From JAGQTE01 sp964648005 (GTDB taxonomy: Bacteria; Actinomycetota; Acidimicrobiia; Acidimicrobiales; Acidimicrobilacustridaceae): a DNA stretch of 44,297 bases. Each line of letters starts with the position of its first letter. The first letter of the stretch is position 1. The notes under the pieces were generated by a model. The model saw only the letters and a list, made by a program, of their open reading frames with translations. It did not search any database and was not told the DNA's origin. Made by a program: the position numbers and the translations under genes. Positions 8,768 to 17,023 of the stretch are shown one piece after another. Location of the stretch: contig CAZYKR010000003.1 of assembly GCA_964648005.1 (NCBI GenBank), positions 1 to 44,297 on the forward strand. The letters run 5' to 3'.

Positions 8768-11700
8768 AGGCGGGCGCGGCGCGCCTCGTCGCGGTCTACC
8801 GTGCGCGCGCCTGGCCGACGGTGGTGCTGTTCGCCGTGCTGAGCACGGCCGCCACCGTCACGTCGAGCACGGGGCTCTACGTCGGCGACAACCGGTTCGA
8901 GCAGTACTGGAACCCGGCGCGCCGCGTCGCTCGCTCGATGACCATCTGGGATGCGTTCCGTGGCCTCGGGCGTGTCCGCGAGGACTTCTGGCCCGGCACC
9001 ACCCTGCCGATCGGGCTGTTTCGATCCATCGGCACCGCGCCGTGGCTGGCCGAGCGGCTCTGGCACGCGCTGCTGCTCACCCTGGTCGGCGTGGGCGTCG
9101 CCGAGGTCGTGCGGCTGTTCCGCCCCCAGCGCGGCATGGAGCACCTCATCGCCGGCCTCGCGGCGGCCTTCGGTGCCTACTCCGCCACGTTCCTGACGCC
9201 GTTCTCGAACCTGTACTTCCAGTTCGTCGTCGGCATCTGGCTGGTCGTGGTCTTCGTCCGCGGCCTGCGCAGCGACCATCCGTGGCGCTGGGCGGCGGCG
9301 ATGGCGTTGCTCGTCCTCACCCCAGGCGATGTCGACACGCCCGGGCTCGTCTACAACATGATCCCGCTCGTGTGGGTGTCGGTGTACCTGCTGCTGGTCG
9401 AGCGGTCGGTGCGCCTCGAGCGCTACCTCGGCTTCCTGGCGCGCGCCGCCGTGCTGACCCTGGCCGTGAACGCGGCGGTCCTGGCCAAGATCTATCTCGG
9501 CGCAGCAACCTTCGGTCAGCGTCTGAACGACACGGAGGCGGCCGAGGTGTCGTTCCTCACGTCGTCGTGGCCCGAGTCCATCCGCGGCCTGGGCAACTGG
9601 CTGTCGTACTTCCGTGACGAGGGCGATCTGCTCAAGCCGCAGGGTGCGCCGCACTTCAACAACTGGGTCGTGGTCGTGGCGACCTTCGTTCCGGTCGTGT
9701 TCGCGCTGATGGTCCCGTGGCTCAGCCGATGGCGGCCGCGGATCTTGTTCTCGATGATGGCGTTGGGCTCGCTCGTCGTCCTCGTCGGCGCGTATCCGCT
9801 GTACGAACCGTCCCCGCTGGGGGAGCAGGTGTACCGGGCCTTCGACCAGATTCCGATGCTGGCGGCGTTCCGCAACACCTACAAGATCGGCTCCGGCCTC
9901 GTCATCGGCGTGTCCGCGATGTTCGGCTATGCCGTCGCGGCGTCGTATCGGCGGGTGAAGCGGCTCGATCGGCATCTGGCGTACGTGCCCGTGCTGCTGG
10001 CGGCCTTCGGCATCCTGGGCGCGGGGTTCCCGTTCTGGACCGGACAGCTCTACAACCCGAACCAGACGATGGAGGCGGTGCCGCAGTACTGGAGCGACGC
10101 CACCGAGTGGCTCGACGCCCAGCCGGGCGATGGTCGGGTGCTCGTCGTCCCCCCGACGAGCCGGTCCCGGTACCGGTGGGGGTGGGTCGGTGATGACATC
10201 TTCGATTCGCTGCTGGCGCGTCCGCACGCCGTGGCCACCGGCGTGCCCCTCACCACGCCGGAGACCGCCAACCTGCTCGAGGCGATCTCGTTCGGCGCCT
10301 CCGACCGGACCTACGTCACCGGCACGCTGGCACCGATCGCGCGCCGGCTGGGCATCGAGTACGTCGTGATCCGCAACGACCTGGACTGGCAGGACCTCGG
10401 ACGGCCACGTCCGGCGGAGTACAGCCGTCTGCGCTCCGATCCCGATATCGAGCCGGTCGCCACCTTCGGTGCGCCCGGCGAGTTCACGACCGCGCCCGAC
10501 GACACCGGACCCATCGCCGACGAGGAGCGGACCCTGCCGCCGGTCGAGGTCTACCGGATCGGCGGGGTCGACGGCTCGATCGTCCGGCTCGTCGCCGACC
10601 AACCTTCGCTGCTGGTCTCGGGCGACGGTTGGGCCTACCCGTCGTTGGCGCAGTCGGCACTCCTGCCCGACGGCGGGCCGCCGGTCGAGTACACCGCCTC
10701 GCTGGAGCCGGATCAGCTTGCCGAACGGCTGGAGTCCGGGTCGCCGCTGGTCATCACCGACACCAACCGTCGACGGCTGCGGGTGATGCTCAGCTACGAG
10801 CCTGACTACTCGCACACGCTGGCCGACGGCGAGGAGCTCGATCGGGCGCCGCGGACGCTCTTCGGTGACGAGACCGCTGAGTCGGTGGCGTGGTTCCCCG
10901 ACGCCGACGCCATCAAGCTGAGCGGCCCCCAGCGTTCGGTGTCGGGGTCGCGCCCGTGGAGCCGTCCGTCGAACGCCTTCGACGGCGATCCGGCGACGCA
11001 GGTGGTGCTGCGCCGCAGCGATGGCGTCAGCGGTCGTGCGTTGCGGGTCGACTTCCGCGGCGCCGAGACGATCAACCAGATGCACATCGACGTGGCGAAC
11101 GTCGTCGGCACCAACGATGGGATCACTCGCGCCGAGGTGGCGTTCTCGGACGGCACGGTCGAGCAGATCGATCTCACCGCTGGCTCGCTCGACGGTCCGT
11201 TCCCCGTGCGGAGCGTGGACGTCGAGTTCCCGGCGCGGACCACCGACTTCGTCGAGGTCCGCCTGTCGGGCATCGCCGGCACGGCTCGGCAGTTCGGGAT
11301 CGCTGACATCTCGTTCCCGGGCGTCGACCTCACCGAGTACGTCGAGGCACCCGACGACGTGCTGCGCGCCTCGCGGGCCGACGAGCGGGTGGCGGCAGCC
11401 CTCGAGAACACGCCCACCGCCTACCTCATGCGCCGCTGGCTCGGCTACGGCGAGGCCTCCGAAGAGACGGCCCTGCGGCGGCGCATCGAGATCCTGCGCA
11501 CCGACACCTACACCGTGGGCGGCACGTTGCGCTACGCCACCGGCACGACCGACGCGCTGCTCGACGCCATCCTCGGGCGCCAGATCGGCGCCACGAGCGA
11601 ACGGCGGGCCGAGGGTGCGCCCGACCGTGCCGCCACCTTCGCCGTCGACGGCGACCTGAGCACCGCATGGACGGCGTCGGCCCGCGTCGGCGAGACGATG

Positions 11701-12615
11701 GGTGTCCGGCTCCCCGAACGTGAGGTCGGCTCGATCACGCTCACGACGCCCACGACGACGGGGGTCCCGGTGCGGCGTTGGGAGGCCACGATCGGCGATC
11801 AGGTCGTCGATCTGGTGCCCGAGCAGGTGACGCCGTGCCCCGGCGGTGCGCCGGACAGCTCGTGCTGGGTGGCCTCGGCGTCGTTCACGCCGGTGCGGAC
11901 CGATCGGGTCGACGTGCGTGTCGCCGACCTCGAGAACCCGACCGCGGGCCTCGGGGGCGGGCGGGTGTCGCTCGCCGAGGTCACCCTCGACGGCGCGCCC
12001 AACGAGCCCTTGCCCGCCGACGACACGGCGCTGGCGGGCTGCCACGACATCGGGATCCGCATCACCGGTCCCGATGGTGTCGAGCGTGCGGTGCCGGTGT
12101 TCGTCGACGGCACGGTCGGCGCCCTGCGCGCCGGCGAGTCGCTGGCCTATCGGTCGTGCGAAGACCTCGACCTGACCGCCGGCCCGCACCTGATCGACAG
12201 CGGGCCCGACACCGGCATCGACGAGCTGCGCGTCGACACCGCGCGTCTGCCCGTCCAGGTCGGCGGGCGCGACGCCCCCGGCGCCGCGGCGGTCGACTGG
12301 CAATCGCCCACCCGCATCGAGGTCGAGGCCGATACCGACGGCCCGGCGACGCTGATCCTCGAACAGGGCTACGCCAAGGGCTGGGTGGCGGGGTCCGTAG
12401 GCGATCCCGCCGAACAGGCCGTGATGCTCGACACCCTCAGCGGATGGCGACTCGACGATGTCGACGGCGCCGAAGCCGTCGAGCTGCGCTACCGGGGCCA
12501 GCTGATCTTCGGGCTCTCGCTCGTCGTGACCGTCGCCGGATTGCTGACCTGCGTCGTGATCTTCGTCGTCCCGCCCGGCGCGCCGTGGCGCCGTAGAAGC
12601 GAGGAGCGAACGTGA
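8764..12615 (+). CDS. AftD-like alpha-(1->3)-arabinofuranosyltransferase homologue (GT-C with carbohydrate-binding modules)
   Basis: 1283 residues from the GTG at 8764 that overlaps the preceding stop. The N-terminal ~430 residues are a GT-C multi-helix domain; the first outer loop carries GDNRFEQYWNPARR (Asp at about 42 as candidate metal/catalytic acid) and IWDAFRGLGRVREDFWP, which follows the AftD (DUF3367) pattern. A soluble region is followed by two F5/8-type-C-like beta-sandwich segments (about residues 720-860 and 945-1080) and a final membrane helix near 1247. AftD branches the arabinan of arabinogalactan and lipoarabinomannan in mycobacteria from decaprenyl-phosphoarabinose; whether this organism makes such a polymer is unknown. 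Length is a little under the mycobacterial enzyme (~1400). Confidence 0.8.
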   Translation: MKAGAARLVAVYRARAWPTVVLFAVLSTAATVTSSTGLYVGDNRFEQYWNPARRVARSMTIWDAFRGLGRVREDFWPGTTLPIGLFRSIGTAPWLAERLWHALLLTLVGVGVAEVVRLFRPQRGMEHLIAGLAAAFGAYSATFLTPFSNLYFQFVVGIWLVVVFVRGLRSDHPWRWAAAMALLVLTPGDVDTPGLVYNMIPLVWVSVYLLLVERSVRLERYLGFLARAAVLTLAVNAAVLAKIYLGAATFGQRLNDTEAAEVSFLTSSWPESIRGLGNWLSYFRDEGDLLKPQGAPHFNNWVVVVATFVPVVFALMVPWLSRWRPRILFSMMALGSLVVLVGAYPLYEPSPLGEQVYRAFDQIPMLAAFRNTYKIGSGLVIGVSAMFGYAVAASYRRVKRLDRHLAYVPVLLAAFGILGAGFPFWTGQLYNPNQTMEAVPQYWSDATEWLDAQPGDGRVLVVPPTSRSRYRWGWVGDDIFDSLLARPHAVATGVPLTTPETANLLEAISFGASDRTYVTGTLAPIARRLGIEYVVIRNDLDWQDLGRPRPAEYSRLRSDPDIEPVATFGAPGEFTTAPDDTGPIADEERTLPPVEVYRIGGVDGSIVRLVADQPSLLVSGDGWAYPSLAQSALLPDGGPPVEYTASLEPDQLAERLESGSPLVITDTNRRRLRVMLSYEPDYSHTLADGEELDRAPRTLFGDETAESVAWFPDADAIKLSGPQRSVSGSRPWSRPSNAFDGDPATQVVLRRSDGVSGRALRVDFRGAETINQMHIDVANVVGTNDGITRAEVAFSDGTVEQIDLTAGSLDGPFPVRSVDVEFPARTTDFVEVRLSGIAGTARQFGIADISFPGVDLTEYVEAPDDVLRASRADERVAAALENTPTAYLMRRWLGYGEASEETALRRRIEILRTDTYTVGGTLRYATGTTDALLDAILGRQIGATSERRAEGAPDRAATFAVDGDLSTAWTASARVGETMGVRLPEREVGSITLTTPTTTGVPVRRWEATIGDQVVDLVPEQVTPCPGGAPDSSCWVASASFTPVRTDRVDVRVADLENPTAGLGGGRVSLAEVTLDGAPNEPLPADDTALAGCHDIGIRITGPDGVERAVPVFVDGTVGALRAGESLAYRSCEDLDLTAGPHLIDSGPDTGIDELRVDTARLPVQVGGRDAPGAAAVDWQSPTRIEVEADTDGPATLILEQGYAKGWVAGSVGDPAEQAVMLDTLSGWRLDDVDGAEAVELRYRGQLIFGLSLVVTVAGLLTCVVIFVVPPGAPWRRRSEERT

Positions 12616-14138
12616 CCTCGTCGGGTCCGGCGCCCACACCCCGGCCGGGGCGCACCGCGGGCCGTACGGCCCGGGCCATCTGGCGCCGCCTCGGCCTGCT
12701 CGGCGCCGAGTCGTCGACCCCGCCCCGCCCGCTCACGTTCCGAGCCGCCGTCGTCATCTTCGTGTTGGCGATCGTCTTGGCGTACCTGTTCGTCGGCCCC
12801 TGGTTTACGATCGTCACGGCGGCGCTGGCGATCGTCACCGTGCGCTTCAACCCCGACCCGGGGCGACCGTTCGCCTTCGCCACGCTGGCCTTGATCGTGG
12901 GGGCGGCGTTCGTGTCGTCGGTGCTTGTGTCACCGACCGAGGCCGATCCGTCGATCCTCTATGCGCAGGCCCGACGGTACGCGGCGCAGTTCGGCAGCTT
13001 CGCCGGTGTGTTCTTCGCCATCGCAACGATGATGTACGCCGTCACCGAGCGTCCCCCGACGGTCCAAGCGCCTGCGACCGCTTCGCCGGGCGTGCTGTTG
13101 CGTCGGTGGCGCGTCGCGGCACGCACCGACATCTCGGTGGGTCTTGCCCGTCTCGGCGCCATCGGCCTGGCGATCGGCGTCGGCGCCGTCGTGCGGTTCG
13201 CCGCTGCACCCGGATCCCTCCCGACCGACACCGTCCCGTTGATCCAGAACCTCCGGCTCGGCACGACCTACAGCCTCGACGCCGGCGGCGGCGCGGTGCC
13301 GACGGCGTTGTGGCCGCCCTTCGGGGTCGGCCTCGCCGCGTACCTGCCGTTGAGCGCCAAGCTCGTGGCGCTCGTGGTCTCGCTGCTCGTGATCGCCATG
13401 GCAGCGCTCGCCGCGTGGCGCCTGTCGGGCCAGCGAGCCGCCGTGGTGGCGTCGTGGCTGGTTGCCGTGGTGCCCGCCTGCTGGGCGCTGTCGCTCAACG
13501 AACTGCTGGCGGCGCTGTTCGTGCTGGTCGCCGTGGCCATCGTGGGGCGGGGCCTGCCAGGCTGGGGAGGGCTGTTCGCCGTCGGCGTCAGCCTCGGGTT
13601 GGCCGGCCTCGGCCGGCCCGACGCCTTGTTCGGCGTCGTCGTGCTCGGCGCGGTGGTGGCGGTGCGCTCCCGACGTGCCGGCCACGACGTCGTACGCCCC
13701 GTTGCCATGGTGCTGCTCGGTGCGCTGCTGACGGTGGCGGGCTGGGTCAACTACACGGCGACGACGTTCGGCTTTCCCTACGTGGCCGAGACGGTGCGCG
13801 CCGCCCTGCGCGATCCGATCGGCGCCGGTGGCAGCGGGATCCGTCTGGCCGGCGCTGCCGTGTTGGTAGGGCTCTTGGCCTGGGGGGTGATCGCCGCCGA
13901 TCGGTCGGCGAGACGCTCGACGGTCTGGGCCTTGGCGCTGGCGGCGTGGTGCGTGCTCACCGCAGTGGCCTCCGGGCAGCTCGGTGATCCGTTGTCGTGG
14001 AGCGCACCGGCGGTGGCGGTCGCCGTCGGCACACTCAGGCCGTGGGAGGCGACAGGACGATCGCTGCGTTCTGCCCGCCCAGGCCGAACGAGCTCTTCAG
14101 CGTCGGACCCGGCGTCCACGGACGTGGTGAGCCGCTGA
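12612..14138 (+). CDS. Polytopic membrane protein, possible GT-C glycosyltransferase
   Basis: 508 residues starting at the GTG at 12612, overlapping the AftD-like stop (GTGA). After a basic Pro/Arg-rich N-terminus there are about eleven to twelve hydrophobic helices. The stretch after the fifth helix, with PTDTVPLIQNLRLG and a Gly-rich loop, is the largest outer loop. There is no clear DxD/ED pair in a first loop, so glycosyltransferase activity is only suggested by topology and coupling to the AftD homologue; a transporter or assembly factor is possible. The last 104 nt overlap, tail to tail, the end of the ketoacyl synthase gene. Confidence 0.7.
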   Translation: MTSSGPAPTPRPGRTAGRTARAIWRRLGLLGAESSTPPRPLTFRAAVVIFVLAIVLAYLFVGPWFTIVTAALAIVTVRFNPDPGRPFAFATLALIVGAAFVSSVLVSPTEADPSILYAQARRYAAQFGSFAGVFFAIATMMYAVTERPPTVQAPATASPGVLLRRWRVAARTDISVGLARLGAIGLAIGVGAVVRFAAAPGSLPTDTVPLIQNLRLGTTYSLDAGGGAVPTALWPPFGVGLAAYLPLSAKLVALVVSLLVIAMAALAAWRLSGQRAAVVASWLVAVVPACWALSLNELLAALFVLVAVAIVGRGLPGWGGLFAVGVSLGLAGLGRPDALFGVVVLGAVVAVRSRRAGHDVVRPVAMVLLGALLTVAGWVNYTATTFGFPYVAETVRAALRDPIGAGGSGIRLAGAAVLVGLLAWGVIAADRSARRSTVWALALAAWCVLTAVASGQLGDPLSWSAPAVAVAVGTLRPWEATGRSLRSARPGRTSSSASDPASTDVVSR

Positions 14139-15198
14139 CGACGTCGAGCCCGATCGCCGGATCGAGCTCGAGCTCGACCGCGGTCGGCGGGAGCAGCGCA
14201 TGCTCGAAGCTGAGCGCCACGATTGCCGTCTCGAACGCCCCGGCGGCCGCCAACGAGTGCCCGGTGACTCCCTTGACCGAGGTCACCGGGAGGGGACGGT
14301 CGCCGAAGACCCGACGGATCGCTTCGGCTTCCACCACGTCGCCGGTACCGGTGCCCGTGGCGTGGGCGTTGACGTGGGCGATCTCGTCCGCGGTACGTCC
14401 GGCGTGCTCGATGGCCCAGCGCATGGCCAACTCGAGACCCTCGCCCGAGGGCTTCGAGAGGTGGAAGGCGTCGTTGCTCGTCGCCCAGCCGTCCACCACG
14501 GCCCGGATGCGGGCCCCGCGCGCCTCGGCGTGGGACCGGCGCTCCAGGAGCACCACCGCCGCGCCCTCGCAGAACTCGAAGCCGTCACGTCGCACGTCGA
14601 ACGGGCGCTCCCACCCCGAGCGTGACCGCACGCGCACATTCTCGTAGGACGCCTTGATCACATCCGGGACGGGACCCAAGGTGGCGCCGGCCAACACCGC
14701 GTCACACCGACCGGCGGCGATCAGCGCCGCCGCCTCGCCGATGGCGGCGGTGCCGCTGGCGCACGACATGACGAGCAGCCGCGACGGTCCCCGCAGACCC
14801 AACCGGATGCTGATCTGCGACGCGGCGGCGTCCTCGCACGAGACGCTGCACAGCGTGGCGCTGACCGCCCCACGCCCCTCGGCCTCCATCACGGCCTGTT
14901 GCTGGGCGATGGCGGTGCCGGCGCCGTAGAGGTTGCCCATGACGACGCCGGTCCGCAACGGATCGAGATCGGGGTCGCCGGCATCGGCCACGGCCAGGTG
15001 CGCGGCGGCGACACCGAACAGGACATACGGATCGAGACGGCGTGCTTCGTTGCGACCGAACCACGGGGTGGGGTCGAAGTCGTCGATGTGCTCCCGCACC
15101 GGAGCATCGGCGCTGCGGCACAGCTCGGCCCAGAGCACCTCATGGCCGAGCCCGACCGGGTGGACGGTCCCGAGACCGGTGACGACGACGTCAGTCAC
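14035..15198 (-). CDS. Beta-ketoacyl-ACP synthase (KAS I/II type)
   Basis: 387-residue condensing enzyme of the thiolase fold. All catalytic residues are present: Cys146 in MSCASGTAAIG, His279 in NAHATGTGTGD, Lys309 and His314 in SVKGVTGHS, and the C-terminal SSFGLGGQNAAIV. It normally joins acyl-ACP with malonyl-ACP. The GTG at 15198 overlaps the stop of the ACP gene (GTGA), so the two are coupled; a long frame running upstream through the ACP and MBOAT region is a shadow. Sequences around the Cys (MSCASG rather than TACSSG) and the variable capping loop are divergent, suggesting a special rather than housekeeping FabF. Partnering with an MBOAT acyltransferase is unusual. Confidence 0.93.
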   Translation of the reverse strand: MTDVVVTGLGTVHPVGLGHEVLWAELCRSADAPVREHIDDFDPTPWFGRNEARRLDPYVLFGVAAAHLAVADAGDPDLDPLRTGVVMGNLYGAGTAIAQQQAVMEAEGRGAVSATLCSVSCEDAAASQISIRLGLRGPSRLLVMSCASGTAAIGEAAALIAAGRCDAVLAGATLGPVPDVIKASYENVRVRSRSGWERPFDVRRDGFEFCEGAAVVLLERRSHAEARGARIRAVVDGWATSNDAFHLSKPSGEGLELAMRWAIEHAGRTADEIAHVNAHATGTGTGDVVEAEAIRRVFGDRPLPVTSVKGVTGHSLAAAGAFETAIVALSFEHALLPPTAVELELDPAIGLDVVSGSPRPWTPGPTLKSSFGLGGQNAAIVLSPPTA

Positions 15199-15440
15199 CG
15201 TTTGCGCGCTACGAGGTCGACGAAGTCCTGGACGGTCTCGAGGTCGTAGATCTCCCGCTCGGGCAGTTCGACGTCGAAGGTGCGCTCCAGATAGCCACCG
15301 ATCTCGATCAGGTCGACCGAGTCGGCCTCGAGCGTGTCGGACAGCCGGGCATCGGGTGTCACCAGATCGGGGTCGACGTCGAGGATCTCGAGGATGCGCC
15401 CGCGCAGGGCGTCGTAGATGTCGGCGTGCTCCATGGGCAT
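15195..15440 (-). CDS. Acyl carrier protein
   Basis: 81-residue four-helix carrier. The phosphopantetheine attachment site is Ser41 in EADSVDLIEIG (the usual DSL is DSV here). The first ATG (15440) is chosen over the one two codons later because AGGATC lies about 5 nt upstream. It sits between the MBOAT gene (6-nt gap) and the ketoacyl synthase (4-nt overlap), so it is a dedicated carrier for this set rather than the general fatty-acid ACP (inference). Acidic composition as in other ACPs. Confidence 0.93.
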   Translation of the reverse strand: MPMEHADIYDALRGRILEILDVDPDLVTPDARLSDTLEADSVDLIEIGGYLERTFDVELPEREIYDLETVQDFVDLVARKR

Positions 15441-15446
15441 CGGATC

Positions 15447-16946
15447 CTAGAACTGGAAGTAGACGAAGGGCTGCGCCGCCGTGCCGGAGTAGATGATGAT
15501 CAGCACCACCATCACGCCCCACAGCGCCATCCGCGGGATCGTCGGCGGGTCTGCCTTGCCCTCGGCGAGCTCCATGCGGTGTTCGCGCCAATCGGCGACG
15601 CAGATGGCGACGAGCGCGTAGGCGGCCAGCAGCACGAGATCCCAGTCCAGTGGCACCCAGGTCGGTCGCAGGATCGCCCGGTAGTACTCCAGAGCGGCGG
15701 CGATCGTCGGCGCGCGCACCAGCACGATCGTGGCGGCGAGCACGCCGGACGCATAGAGCGGGCCGAGGACACGCATCGCCGGGCTGCGGCGTCGCCGTGC
15801 CGGGCGCCCTTCCCGGCGGCGGGAACGGTCGCGCGCCCGGTTCACGAGGATCTCCGTCTGCACGGCGACGCCGGTGACGATGCCCCACAGCACCCAGCCC
15901 GAGTTGGCGCCGTGCCACAGGCCCGACAGGAAGAAGATGAACACCAGCAGCAGGCTGGAGCGCACCGTGGACGACGAACGACGGCGCAGCGGCCGGTACA
16001 CGTAGTCGCGGAACCACCCCATCAGGGTCATGTTGTGGCGGCGCCAGTAGTCCTGGAGGTTGCGGCTGCGCGTCAGCGGCTCGCGGAAGTTGTACGGGAG
16101 CTCGATGCCGAGCAGCTTCGACGTGCCACGGGCGATGTTGGTGTAGCCGGCGAAGTCGAGGACGAACTGTGCAGCACCAGCGAAGGCCCCGATGACGAGC
16201 AGGACCGGGTTCTGCGCCGGCTCGGGTCCGACGGTCTGGTCGACGAACACCGTGCGCGTCAGCGGGGTGAGGGCGTCGGCGACGGCCACCTTCTGGAACA
16301 ACCCGAGCAGGATCAGCTCGAACCCCTCGGCGCGCCGGATCGGGTCGAGCCGGCGCGGGAGGTGCTGGAACTGCGGGAGCATCGGCCGGATGCGGGTGAG
16401 CGGGCCGGCGAGCAGCTGCGGGAAGTAGGCCACGAACACCGCGAAGGAGAGGGCGTCGGTCGTCGCCTCGGCGTCGCGCCGGTAGACGTCGATGGTGTAG
16501 CTGAGCGCGTGCAGCGTGTAGAAGGACACGCCCCACGGAACCAGCAGTCCCAGGGTCGCCGGGTTCGCCTCGAGACCGACCCGCCCGAGGCCGTCGGCGA
16601 CCGCGCCCACGAAGAAGTCGAAGTACTTGAAGACCACGAGGGTGCCGATGGTGGCCAGCACGCCGAGGGTCAACAGCACCTTGCGGCGCTCTCGGCTGCG
16701 GGTCTTGGCCAGCTGCGCGCCGAGGGTGTACTGGACGACGGTGATCCCGGCCAGGATCGCCGGGAACCACCAGGTGAACGAGGCGTAGAAGACGTAGGAG
16801 CCGACCAGCAGCAGGTGCGGCCGCAGGTCTCGCTTGAGTGCGCTGCCGATGGCGCCGCGGGGGCCGAGCACCGCCCAGTACAGCGCCAGGAAGATGGCCA
16901 GGAACGCCGCGTACTCGACCGAGTTGAACAGCAGACCCCCAGGCAC
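15447..16946 (-). CDS. MBOAT-family membrane O-acyltransferase (AlgI/DltB-like)
   Basis: 499-residue polytopic enzyme. It has the AlgI/DltB signatures: WGVSFYTLHALSYTIDVYR, FPQLLAGPLTR, DFAGYTNIARGTSKLLG, NFREPLTRSRNLQDYWRRHN, WFRDYVYRPL, and the catalytic His (about 345) in SGLWHGANSGWVLWG. The family moves an acyl group across the membrane onto extracytoplasmic polymers. The GTG at 16946 is preferred over an upstream TTG (16955) because it lies 8 nt after a TAGGTT -10 box, indicating a leaderless start. It heads a three-gene unit with ACP and ketoacyl synthase, and diverges from an SGNH/DltD-like gene, a layout reminiscent of dltB-dltC plus dltD. Confidence 0.93.
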   Translation of the reverse strand: MPGGLLFNSVEYAAFLAIFLALYWAVLGPRGAIGSALKRDLRPHLLLVGSYVFYASFTWWFPAILAGITVVQYTLGAQLAKTRSRERRKVLLTLGVLATIGTLVVFKYFDFFVGAVADGLGRVGLEANPATLGLLVPWGVSFYTLHALSYTIDVYRRDAEATTDALSFAVFVAYFPQLLAGPLTRIRPMLPQFQHLPRRLDPIRRAEGFELILLGLFQKVAVADALTPLTRTVFVDQTVGPEPAQNPVLLVIGAFAGAAQFVLDFAGYTNIARGTSKLLGIELPYNFREPLTRSRNLQDYWRRHNMTLMGWFRDYVYRPLRRRSSSTVRSSLLLVFIFFLSGLWHGANSGWVLWGIVTGVAVQTEILVNRARDRSRRREGRPARRRRSPAMRVLGPLYASGVLAATIVLVRAPTIAAALEYYRAILRPTWVPLDWDLVLLAAYALVAICVADWREHRMELAEGKADPPTIPRMALWGVMVVLIIIYSGTAAQPFVYFQF

Positions 16947-16954
16947 GGGTGGCA

Positions 16955-17014
16955 AACCTACCGAACGACGGCCGAGCGGCCTGACACCCTGCGCCGACAG
17001 GGCGCGGGTAGGGT
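16955..17014. promoter_or_regulatory. Divergent leaderless promoters of MBOAT and SGNH genes
   Basis: Minus-strand -10 TAGGTT (16960-16955) is 8 nt from the MBOAT GTG; plus-strand -10 TAGGGT (17009-17014) is 9 nt from the ATG at 17024. Both spacings suit leaderless or nearly leaderless mRNAs. The shared 77-nt gap suggests co-regulation of the two transcripts. Confidence 0.5.
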
Positions 17015-17023
17015 CGAAGCCTC

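Noticed and set aside
8578..12639. A 1353-codon minus-strand open frame opposite the AftD-like gene
   Set aside because: Antisense shadow; the plus-strand protein shows clear transmembrane and beta-sandwich features, whereas the minus frame is compositionally biased.
15195..16946. An alginate-acetylation (AlgI/AlgJ) locus
   Set aside because: MBOAT and SGNH resemble AlgI/AlgJ, but no alginate polymerase or epimerase genes occur, and the ACP plus ketoacyl synthase are not part of that pathway.
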